Shown here: piece after piece, positions 9,144-16,347 of the stretch
Position numbering within the stretch: the first letter of the stretch is position 1
How the letters are laid out: every line of letters starts with the position of its first letter
DNA from: Sinorhizobium sp. 6-70
Lineage (GTDB): Bacteria > Pseudomonadota > Alphaproteobacteria > Rhizobiales > Rhizobiaceae
Reading direction: 5' to 3'
Assembly (NCBI RefSeq): GCF_030124375.1
Contig: NZ_JASKLS010000019.1
Coordinates: 1 to 47,115, forward strand
Length of the DNA stretch: 47,115 nt
Translations under genes and position numbers: made by a program
The notes under the pieces: model-generated
Told to the model about the DNA's origin: nothing
The model's input: only the letters and a program-made list of their open reading frames with translations
The model's database searches: none

Positions 9144-10646
9144 TTATTCGGCCGCGACCGCCATCGGCGGCAGGGCCTTTTTCTTCCAGGGGGCGTCGTA
9201 GAGGTCCCAGACCGGGTTGTTGATGGCCAGATCCATGTCGCGGGCAAAGATGGCGAAGCCGTCATAGCCGTGATAGGGGCCGGAATAATCCCAGGAGTGC
9301 ATCTGACGGAACGGAATGCCCATCTTCTGCACCGGGTACTTCTCCTTAATGCCGGAGCCCACGAGATCAGGTCGGACCCCCTCGATGAACTTTTCCAGCT
9401 CATAACCGGTCACGTCGTCATAGATCAGCGTGCCATTTTTTACGTAATGGCCGGTGCGCTGATAGTCATCGTTGTGAGCGAACTCGTATCCGGTGCCAAC
9501 TATCACCATGCCGAGGTCCTCATAGGCCGTGATCACGTGACGAGGGCGAAGGCCGCCGACATAGAGCATCACGGTCTTTCCTTCTAGGCGCGGCCAATAC
9601 TTGTCGACGACCGCATCGACCAAGGGTCGGTACTTGGCGATGACCGCCTCGGTCCTGTCCTCGATTGTGGGCCCGAAATGCTTGGCTATCTTGCGCAGAG
9701 AGGCTTCGATCTGTGAGGGACCAAAGAAATTGTATTCCATCCAGGGGATGCCGTACTTTTCCTCCATGTGCCGGCAGATGTAGTTCATCGACCGGTAGCA
9801 GTGGATGAGGTTGAGCTTGGCCTTCGGCGCGCGCTCCACCTCAGCAAGCGTCGCGTCCCCCGACCAGTTGCCGACGACGCGCAAACCCACCTCCTCCAAC
9901 AAGATACGCGTAGCCCACGCGTCACCGCCGATATTGTAGTCGCCGATGACGTTAACGTCGTAACGGCCGGCCTCGAACTCGACTTCTGTCTTGTCGAAGA
10001 CCCAGTCGCGGATCGAATCATTGGCAATGTGGTGACCAAGCGACTGCGAGACGCCGCGGAAGCCCTCGCAGCGCACCGGCACGATCGTCTTTTCGTTCTC
10101 CTTGGCCTTTTTGCGCGACACCGCCTCGATGTCGTCGCCAATCAGGCCGATCGGGCATTCCGATTGGACGCTGATGCCATTGTTCAGCGGGAACAGCTCC
10201 TCGATCTCGTCGATGACCTTTTCCAACTTCTTGTCGCCGCCGAAAACGATGTCCTTCTCCTGAAAATCGGAGGTGAACTGCAGAGTCACGAAGCTGTCGA
10301 TGCCCGTCGTACCGACGTAATAATTCCGGCGCTGCGACCAGGAATATTGACCGCAACCGACTGGCCCATGTGAGATGTGGACCATATCCTTGATCGGACC
10401 CCACACCACACCTTTGGAGCCGGCGTAGGCGCAGCCGCGGATCGTCATCACGCCCGGAATCGACTTGATGTTCGATTTGACGCTGCATTCGGAGAGGGCC
10501 TCTCCATCCTCGTCGGCCTCGTGCCCGTTCGTTGCGACGCTGAGGTGCTTCTTGCGGCGCTTCGCCGCCTTGTCCGGATACTGCGACAGCACTTGCTTGA
10601 TAAGCTCCTCATGGAGAGCGCCGTCATTCTCATAGTCGAGGCTCAT
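9144..10646 (-). CDS. nifD: Nitrogenase MoFe protein alpha chain
   Basis: NifD carries the FeMo-cofactor and shares the P-cluster with NifK. The 500-residue protein has G-C-A-Y-A-G-S-K-G near residue 70, H-G-P-V-G-C-G-Q-Y near 95, S-E-C-P-I-G-L-I-G-D-D near 160, the FeMo-co cysteine in I-H-C-Y-R-S-M-N near 280, and the FeMo-co histidine in Q-M-H-S-W-D-Y-S-G near 450. These mark a molybdenum nitrogenase. It lies between nifH and nifK in the standard order. Confidence 0.98.
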   Translation of the reverse strand: MSLDYENDGALHEELIKQVLSQYPDKAAKRRKKHLSVATNGHEADEDGEALSECSVKSNIKSIPGVMTIRGCAYAGSKGVVWGPIKDMVHISHGPVGCGQYSWSQRRNYYVGTTGIDSFVTLQFTSDFQEKDIVFGGDKKLEKVIDEIEELFPLNNGISVQSECPIGLIGDDIEAVSRKKAKENEKTIVPVRCEGFRGVSQSLGHHIANDSIRDWVFDKTEVEFEAGRYDVNVIGDYNIGGDAWATRILLEEVGLRVVGNWSGDATLAEVERAPKAKLNLIHCYRSMNYICRHMEEKYGIPWMEYNFFGPSQIEASLRKIAKHFGPTIEDRTEAVIAKYRPLVDAVVDKYWPRLEGKTVMLYVGGLRPRHVITAYEDLGMVIVGTGYEFAHNDDYQRTGHYVKNGTLIYDDVTGYELEKFIEGVRPDLVGSGIKEKYPVQKMGIPFRQMHSWDYSGPYHGYDGFAIFARDMDLAINNPVWDLYDAPWKKKALPPMAVAAE

Positions 10647-10674
10647 GGGGCCTGTTCCCTTTCAAGGTTCGCAT

Positions 10675-10751
10675 GCGCCTCGCGGACGAGGCGCGTTCTT
10701 GGAAAGGACGCGCCAGCTCAATGCCGGCGCGTCCCCTGCTGGCGGCAGGGG
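10675..10751 (-). promoter_or_regulatory. Three tandem stem-loops between nifH and nifD
   Basis: Three near-contiguous inverted repeats fill the gap: 10675-10694 (8-bp stem, 4-base loop), 10706-10734 (9-bp stem, 11-base loop) and 10733-10751 (7-bp stem, 5-base loop). Stems are GC-rich and none is followed by a U-run. By position they could act as a partial terminator or protect the 3' end of a nifH message, which would fit the need for more Fe protein than MoFe protein. Confidence 0.6.
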
Positions 10752-10760
10752 AGGGCGCCC

Positions 10761-11654
10761 CTAGTGGGCAGCCGCCAGCTTGGCCTCCTTGGCCTGGAGT
10801 TCGGCAAGCATCTGCTCATCGGTTTTCATGATGCCGAAGTCGAGCAGCATATCTTCCAACTCCTCCATGGTGATTGGGGTCGGGACTGTGCCCTGGCCCG
10901 AGTTGGCATGGATCTTCTCGGCCAGCGCGCGATACTCCCCGGCCTGCTTGGAGTCCGGCGCGTACTGGATCACGGTCATCTTCCTGAGCTCAGCGTGCTG
11001 AACGATATTGTCACGCGGCACGAAGTGAATGAGCTTGGAATTGAGCTTGGCAGCCAGCGCCTCGGAGAGATCGAGTTCGCGGTCGGTCTGGCGCTCGTTG
11101 CAAATCAGCCCCCCCAACCGCACGCCGCCAGAATGGGCATATTTCAGGATGCCCTTGGCGATGTTGTTGGCGGCATAGAGCGCCATCATCTCGCCAGACA
11201 TGACGATGTAGATTTCCTGAGCCTTGTTCTCGCGGATCGGCATCGCAAAGCCGCCGCATACCACGTCGCCGAGCACGTCGTAGGAGACGTAGTCGACATC
11301 GTCATAGGCACCGTTCTCCTCAAGAAAGTTGATAGAGGTGATGACGCCGCGGCCGGCACAACCGACGCCCGGCTCCGGGCCGCCGGACTCCACGCACTTG
11401 ATGCCTCTGTAGCCGACCTTGAGCACGTCCTCGAGTTCGAGGTCTTCCACCGAACCCTCCTCTGCCGCGAGATGCAAAACCGTGTCTTGCGCCTTCGAGT
11501 TCAGGATCAGGCGCGTGGAGTCGGCTTTGGGATCGCAGCCCACGATAAGGATCTTCTGCCCGAGATCGACAAGGGCCGCGAGCGTATTTTGGGAGGTGGT
11601 GGACTTGCCGATGCCCCCCTTGCCGTAGAATGCGATTTGACGCAAATCTGACAT
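10761..11654 (-). CDS. nifH: Nitrogenase Fe protein (dinitrogenase reductase)
   Basis: NifH is the ATP-dependent electron donor to NifDK and also serves in cofactor synthesis. The 297-residue protein has the P-loop G-K-G-G-I-G-K-S-T at residues 9-17, the cluster cysteines in G-V-G-C-A-G-R-G and D-V-V-C-G-G-F-A-M-P, and the ADP-ribosylation-site region near residue 100. The frame is open 29 codons further upstream, but the ATG at 11654 has a strong AAGGAAGG ribosome-binding site and gives the universal start M-S-D-L-R-Q-I-A-F-Y-G. It heads the nif operon behind a -24/-12 promoter and a NifA site. Confidence 0.98.
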   Translation of the reverse strand: MSDLRQIAFYGKGGIGKSTTSQNTLAALVDLGQKILIVGCDPKADSTRLILNSKAQDTVLHLAAEEGSVEDLELEDVLKVGYRGIKCVESGGPEPGVGCAGRGVITSINFLEENGAYDDVDYVSYDVLGDVVCGGFAMPIRENKAQEIYIVMSGEMMALYAANNIAKGILKYAHSGGVRLGGLICNERQTDRELDLSEALAAKLNSKLIHFVPRDNIVQHAELRKMTVIQYAPDSKQAGEYRALAEKIHANSGQGTVPTPITMEELEDMLLDFGIMKTDEQMLAELQAKEAKLAAAH

Positions 11655-11723
11655 GTAGCCTTCCTTCCTTCGTTTCATCCATCGCAACGGCGATCGGCAG
11701 CTCGCGCCGCCTCGCAAGGAAGG

Positions 11724-11741
11724 TTTCAAAACGCATGCCAA
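11724..11741 (-). promoter_or_regulatory. nifH sigma-54 promoter (-24/-12)
   Basis: In the direction of nifH the sequence reads TTGGCATGCGTTTTGAAA. It keeps the GG of the -24 element and the TTG of the -12 element with standard spacing, but the usual GC at -12 reads GA. It lies 70 bp before the nifH ATG and 90 bp from the NifA site. The same GA variant occurs in the two other nifH-type promoters in this window. Confidence 0.8.
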
Positions 11742-11830
11742 TTTGGCTGATCGAGCCCGAAGAAAAGCCTTTTGTTTGTTTTTCAGCTATTTACCGTAAG
11801 TCGAAACAAGAGTTTGGCTAAACAAGCCTG

Positions 11831-11846
11831 TGTCGCTCATCCGACA
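11831..11846 (-). promoter_or_regulatory. NifA upstream activator site for nifH
   Basis: The sequence TGTCGCTCATCCGACA is an exact TGT-N10-ACA NifA-binding site. Its near edge is 90 bp upstream of the -24 element, the usual distance. Next to it is a short palindrome, CCGACA-GAAGC-TGTCGG, at about 11850-11866. Confidence 0.88.
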
Positions 11847-11866
11847 AAGCCGACAGAAGCTGTCGG

Positions 11867-12587
11867 ATGCTATTGCTTTAGAATGACCCTCGGTTAGTGA
11901 CGACCGACAGCAGGATCAACGAGCTTCGAAATGCAGGTAAACGGACATCAAGCTCGCTAGTCATGGTTCCCACTGTGAATTACGAACTCGCTGAGGAAAG
12001 GCGCAATGATCACGGCCTCTGCTCCGCAGTCCGGTCACGCCAAATCCGCCACGAAGGTCGCGCAGTGGAGAAAGCCGATCTCGACCAGGTCTATCGCGCG
12101 TTCAGCACCGGCAGAACCAAAGCGACAGTTGCCTCTGTCCTCCTAGCCTCGCTCTCTCCGCGATTGGCAATCGCCAGCTCCATATACTCAATGAGATGGT
12201 CAGGTTTCTCCGAGAAACGGTCGAAGTGGACGCGATCTGGCCCTAAGCTGCGCTTCCAGCTTCCCTCTATGGAGGTCGAAACAGACGGCCCTGGATACAT
12301 TGCGTGCAGGAAACAACGGGATCGAAAGTTGGCGCCAGGGACGGACCATCACTTACCAGGGCTTCCGACGGCCGGCCAAGCGGCTTCTGCCGAATTGCCG
12401 CGGCCCTATGCGCCGGCGACCAGCGAACGTTTGTGACGAGATTTCGCAACGCAGACTGCGCCCGGGAGCTCGACCAAGGCAAGCAACCTGCACCCACTGT
12501 TGGGTTGCATGGAATCCGCGAAGAGGTAGTGCTTCGGTTGGCTTCCTTTCGCGCTGCCGCAATTGTTTCTGAGCTTTCCCTGCCCAG
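11867..12587. other. Non-coding or decayed region between divergent nifH-type promoters
   Basis: Short open frames occur on both strands, the longest on the plus strand at 11897-12436, but none has a motif, a ribosome-binding site or a coherent neighbour. The last ~50 bp before 12588 resemble the DNA upstream of the cytochrome-fusion promoter (shared TCTGA, TTTCC and CTGC blocks), so the right part is probably a duplicated nifH upstream region. Confidence 0.45.
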
Positions 12588-12605
12588 TTGGCACGACTTT
12601 TGAAC
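12588..12605 (+). promoter_or_regulatory. Second nifH-type -24/-12 promoter, opposite orientation
   Basis: The sequence TTGGCACGACTTTTGAAC is a close copy of the nifH promoter, including the GA at -12. The following leader (GCGAGGCGGCACGACCTGCCGA and beyond) aligns with the nifH leader GCGAGGCGGCGCGAGCTGCCGA. This is a duplicated nifH promoter pointing away from nifH. I find no TGT-N10-ACA site at the expected place (about 12480-12500); the nearest one is the nifH site at 11831-11846, about 740 bp upstream. Confidence 0.78.
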
Positions 12606-12609
12606 ATCC

Positions 12610-13689
12610 ATGACGCGAGGCGGCACGACCTGCCGACCCGATACTCGCGTCGTGGGTGACATCGCGATGGGCGGAATGACCACGACCCATTTGCAGAAAG
12701 GAGCGCTTATGGGGATCAGGAAGCTGGGCGACCTCGACCTGCGCGGGCCGGCGTGCGTGTTCGTCACCGTCAGCCGGACCGGATCGACCAGAGTGGTGCT
12801 CGCCTCCGATCACACGGTCACCGACGGCCATTCAATGGCGTCGGTCCCGCACAAGCTTACCGACCTTTACACCGCCGCGATCCGCGGAGTGGCGCCACAG
12901 CTTGGCTCGGCGTACGGCCATCTGGACTACGCTGAGTCCGGATGGGCTCGGCAGACCGGCCTGACCGCCAACCACCCCGCAATTGGCGACCGGCGCGAGT
13001 TGATCGCGGCGCACGCCAGTCAACTGCCCGATTTCAACATAGCAATCGGTGCGCCGAAAAGCGCGGCGCAGCGCAACGGACGGATTCGACTATTCGACTC
13101 GGCCACCGCACGAAAGGTCGATCGGGCATGCCGACCTAAGGGCGGAAATACCGTGGCCGACGTCTTCGCGCGTCTGGCGTTCGCCAGGAAAGCGCCGGCC
13201 AATCAAAGCCAATTCAACACCGTCGCGCCATTCCATACCCGGCACGACCCGCGGTGGAGGGGCTCGGTCGGGTGGTACGTGGGGCTGAGCCCTGTGAGCT
13301 TCCCAGTATCCGACCCTTTCCCAGAGCTACTACGCACCGCCAGGTTCGAACTGAAGCGGGCCAAGGAAACTGCCCGGCTGCCGTGTTCCAAGGCGGTGGA
13401 ACTGCACGGCACGCCTTTGCGCAACCGCCTCATCGTGACCAATTTGGACCATCGGAGGGTCCCCGGCTCCCAATGCCGGGCGCGTTGGCGGACGCGTTTT
13501 CTGATCAGTCGCAGTGCCGATCCGTACGAGGGCATTTGTATGAGTTTCCGCCACCCCGGCACGGCACTCGCGCGAACTGCCGTGGACGGCTATCTCAACG
13601 AAGTCAGTTTAGCGGACTACCGGATCAGCGCCGCTGCGGAGGAGTCGGGCGGCGGCAGACTGACCCTGGCTGGGCACCAATCATTATGA
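12610..13689 (+). CDS. Condensation-domain (PapA-like acyltransferase) protein, N-terminally truncated
   Basis: The product has the condensation/acyltransferase active-site motif H-x3-D-G as D-H-T-V-T-D-G-H-S-M, followed about 140 residues later by V-G-W-Y-V-G-L-S-P-V. This resembles stand-alone condensation domains and mycobacterial PapA-type acyltransferases, which form esters or amides. Family members are about 450 residues with the motif near residue 140; here the motif lies near residue 75 at most, and an in-frame stop precedes ATG 12610, so the N-terminal part is missing. ATG 12709 follows a good AGGAG and may be the true start. The stop overlaps the next ATG by 4 bp. It is preceded by a nifH-type promoter and leader, as if inserted into a nifH copy. 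Base composition is GC-rich, unlike the following genes. Activity is uncertain because of the truncation. Confidence 0.7.
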   Translation: MTRGGTTCRPDTRVVGDIAMGGMTTTHLQKGALMGIRKLGDLDLRGPACVFVTVSRTGSTRVVLASDHTVTDGHSMASVPHKLTDLYTAAIRGVAPQLGSAYGHLDYAESGWARQTGLTANHPAIGDRRELIAAHASQLPDFNIAIGAPKSAAQRNGRIRLFDSATARKVDRACRPKGGNTVADVFARLAFARKAPANQSQFNTVAPFHTRHDPRWRGSVGWYVGLSPVSFPVSDPFPELLRTARFELKRAKETARLPCSKAVELHGTPLRNRLIVTNLDHRRVPGSQCRARWRTRFLISRSADPYEGICMSFRHPGTALARTAVDGYLNEVSLADYRISAAAEESGGGRLTLAGHQSL

Positions 13690-15068
13690 TCGCCGCCGGC
13701 TTGAAAGCTGCGATGTTCATTTCATTCGATGCTGTGTCAGTGTCAGGCATCACTGTTGAAGCAACGAAGGTCGCGAAGAAACTCAAAGAAAACGGATTCA
13801 GATGTTACCTGGACCTAGGTTACGATATAAACATAAGCAAGGGAAACTTCGGAAAACCCTATGTGAACGAGACTTGTCTATACCACAATCATTTTGAGCT
13901 AGTGCGCGTAGATATCACTACTGTACCTAACTATACTCCAGAATTTATAAAAAACGTAAATAGAGTGCTGCTTGACCCGACACTTGCCGTATCACATGAT
14001 GCCAAGGCCGCAATACTTGCATCAGTGGATCAGGTTGCCGCGGGAGTAGCGCTTAAAATCGTGGCCCTGTGGAAACGTCTGAACGTCAGCAAAGTTATTG
14101 TTGAAAACGGGACGCTGCCTGAAAATATCGTATATTCCCGAGCACTTCGGCTGGCAATCGAGCAGTACGGACAGGCTCTGAATCTGGGGAGTTTCGTCAT
14201 CTGGCGCGACCACGACCTGATGTGGAGTAGCGAGAAAAAGGTGATGAAATATGGCGTACCACCGTATCCCCATGCGATTAAACCCGCAAAATCGCAGTAC
14301 ATCACCTATGTTACCTTGAACGAAAAACTACGAAATGAACTGGAAACTTGGTGCAACTTTGAGGTGGAGGTTAAAGTCAGGAAAAATACCTATGACTTTT
14401 CAGAGCGGCATAACCATAGCGCCGTTAGAGAGTTATTACATATTGGGAGACACGATATCCTGATCGCAAGAACAACGCGTCTGATACCTCAAAAACGAAT
14501 AGACCGGGATATTGTGTTGGTTCAACAATTAAATCAACGCTTCCGTGAACTCGGTGAAAGCACTTCCGCGATCCTCGTGGTTGCCGGAGATAAACATGAA
14601 AATTACCCTCATTACCTAGAGCTTGTTCGGTCGGCACAAGCGCTAGGTATATCACAGTATATCGAGTTTGTCGGACCTTTGTATCACGACTTAATGCCTT
14701 CTACGAGAAATTTGTTCACGATAGAGGACCTTTATTACTCATGCGATCTAGTTTCATTCCTCACCTCCTATGACTACGACAGTTATGGCAACCCCATTGG
14801 CGAGGCAATTAGCCAAAAGCGTTGTTATATCACCACTAGCTATGAATATTACGACGAGGTTTATGGCCGGCATGGATTTGAGGCCCCGGTATTGGAAATC
14901 TCCAGCACTAATGACGGGTTGCCCGGCATACGATTTATCGATGAGGTATTTCGTCTTCTCTCAGACAAACAATTGATGAAGGCCGTCGCTGAAAGGAATT
15001 TTAAAAGGGGGAAGCGCGTTCTTTCCAACAACGTCTTTGACGTGTTGAATTTGAATGATTGTGATTGA
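13686..15068 (+). CDS. Glycosyltransferase, GT4-like (GT-B fold)
   Basis: The 460-residue protein looks like a GT-B glycosyltransferase. The C-terminal half has I-A-R-T-T-R-L-I-P-Q-K-R-I-D-R (acceptor/donor loop as in GT4), a strand ending V-V-A-G-D-K, and near residue 360 D-S-Y-G-N-P-I-G-E-A-I, the E-x7-E-like donor-binding region of the family. The sequence is clearly AT-richer than the nif genes and the condensation gene. The ATG overlaps the condensation gene stop (ATGA), and the 3' end overlaps the next gene by 14 bp. Sugar donor and acceptor are unknown. An ATG at 13713 is a possible alternative start. Confidence 0.72.
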   Translation: MIAAGLKAAMFISFDAVSVSGITVEATKVAKKLKENGFRCYLDLGYDINISKGNFGKPYVNETCLYHNHFELVRVDITTVPNYTPEFIKNVNRVLLDPTLAVSHDAKAAILASVDQVAAGVALKIVALWKRLNVSKVIVENGTLPENIVYSRALRLAIEQYGQALNLGSFVIWRDHDLMWSSEKKVMKYGVPPYPHAIKPAKSQYITYVTLNEKLRNELETWCNFEVEVKVRKNTYDFSERHNHSAVRELLHIGRHDILIARTTRLIPQKRIDRDIVLVQQLNQRFRELGESTSAILVVAGDKHENYPHYLELVRSAQALGISQYIEFVGPLYHDLMPSTRNLFTIEDLYYSCDLVSFLTSYDYDSYGNPIGEAISQKRCYITTSYEYYDEVYGRHGFEAPVLEISSTNDGLPGIRFIDEVFRLLSDKQLMKAVAERNFKRGKRVLSNNVFDVLNLNDCD

Positions 15069-16347
15069 CGTTATGCGTGACACCACTTTCGTATCAGTTG
15101 TGCTGCCGGTTTTTAACGAAGGTGACCGTTTAAACGAAGTCCTGGAATCAATTTATTATCAGCGTACGCATGGAGAATTGATTACTTACGACAGTTATGA
15201 ACTGATAGTTGTCGATAACAATTCGACGGACAATTCTGTAGCTGCAGTCAATGACTTCAAAGCCAAACACCCTTCTATAGACATCTATGTTATTAGGGAA
15301 AGCGTTCAGGGCGTTTCATCCGCCAGAAAGCGTGGCATGGATTACGCCTCCTTGAGAGCGAAAGTTAGAGATAGCCGATCAGGAGAAAGAAACAAACACT
15401 ATATTGTTTCTGCCGATGCTGACTGCACGGTTAGCCCTTATTGGCTCCATCATCTCATCGATAAAATGATGAAAGAGGATGGGGGCCTGGGAACCTGTAA
15501 TTACTACTATGATGAAAAGTGTTTTCATCATCGCCCTAACCTATTCAGAGAAATACAGAAGACATTACGCTGCCGTGATTTTTCATTTAACCTATTTGGC
15601 GGCTTTCCTGATGGTAAAGGATTTGCTGTAGAGCGGGAATTCTATGATAGAGTGGGCGGAATCGAGATTTTCTATCAGTTGAATAATGGTCGCTTCGTTG
15701 AACATTTATCGGACGACTGGGATTTCGGTATTAAAGTAATTGCCTACGGCGGCAAGCCCGTCTACGCACCAGAGTCTTGCGTACAGATCAATAGCCGACG
15801 CGTTGATACAATTCTTGATGAGGTCATCACGGGGGCGGCCTACGGCCGGGACGGCGTGATTATCATGAAGGATGTGCGTCCCGACGTAATGCAGAAGAAA
15901 GCTCCGCCTGACACGACAGACGATCAATCTAAGCAAGCTTGGTTTTACTCGATAAAGGACTACGTTCCTAAAAATATCATCTTGCCCGTATTATTGAACC
16001 CACGACTTTTGATGAAGAAAGTGGCGGTCAGGGATTTCTTCACCGAACAAGTGGCCGACAGACTGCACCAGCGCATCCAGGAAATCAAAAACGAAATGCG
16101 TATTATCGATTTCAGGGCCATTCATACCTATAAGACTCCCTCCTATCGATTATATTTTGAGTTTCGCGACGAGATATTTGCCGCGCTGCGGCGTACAGTC
16201 GGCGATGACATCGGTTTTCCTCCCCCATTGCCCGCCTGCTTTGACAACGTCAGTCCCGAGGAGTTCAAACGCTTTGTTTGGTACTTCTGTGAAGATCGTG
16301 AATCTGGCGAGGCACATAATTATTTTGCGAACGGAGGGGTATTCTAA
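15055..16347 (+). CDS. Glycosyltransferase family 2
   Basis: The 430-residue protein starts with the GT-A signature V-S-V-V-L-P-V-F-N-E-G-D near residue 10, then V-V-D-N-N-S-T-D-N-S near 45 and the metal-binding D-x-D as S-A-D-A-D-C near 120. A following G-G-F-P-D-G-K-G-F-A-V-E-R segment and E-H-L-S-D-D-W-D-F-G resemble acceptor-site motifs of GT2 enzymes. There are no transmembrane spans, so it is probably soluble rather than a processive synthase. Overlap with the preceding gene and zero spacing to the next show co-translation. A downstream ATG at 15073 is an alternative start. Substrate is unknown. Confidence 0.85.
   Translation: MIVIDVMRDTTFVSVVLPVFNEGDRLNEVLESIYYQRTHGELITYDSYELIVVDNNSTDNSVAAVNDFKAKHPSIDIYVIRESVQGVSSARKRGMDYASLRAKVRDSRSGERNKHYIVSADADCTVSPYWLHHLIDKMMKEDGGLGTCNYYYDEKCFHHRPNLFREIQKTLRCRDFSFNLFGGFPDGKGFAVEREFYDRVGGIEIFYQLNNGRFVEHLSDDWDFGIKVIAYGGKPVYAPESCVQINSRRVDTILDEVITGAAYGRDGVIIMKDVRPDVMQKKAPPDTTDDQSKQAWFYSIKDYVPKNIILPVLLNPRLLMKKVAVRDFFTEQVADRLHQRIQEIKNEMRIIDFRAIHTYKTPSYRLYFEFRDEIFAALRRTVGDDIGFPPPLPACFDNVSPEEFKRFVWYFCEDRESGEAHNYFANGGVF

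Noticed and set aside
11897..12436. Plus-strand frame of 179 codons upstream of the condensation gene
   Set aside because: No family motif, no ribosome-binding site, and it overlaps duplicated promoter DNA.
13254..13685. Extended N-terminus for the GT4-like gene
   Set aside because: The extension overlaps the condensation gene in another frame and is GC-rich and non-family-like; the ATG at 13686 gives a normal length and an ATGA overlap.
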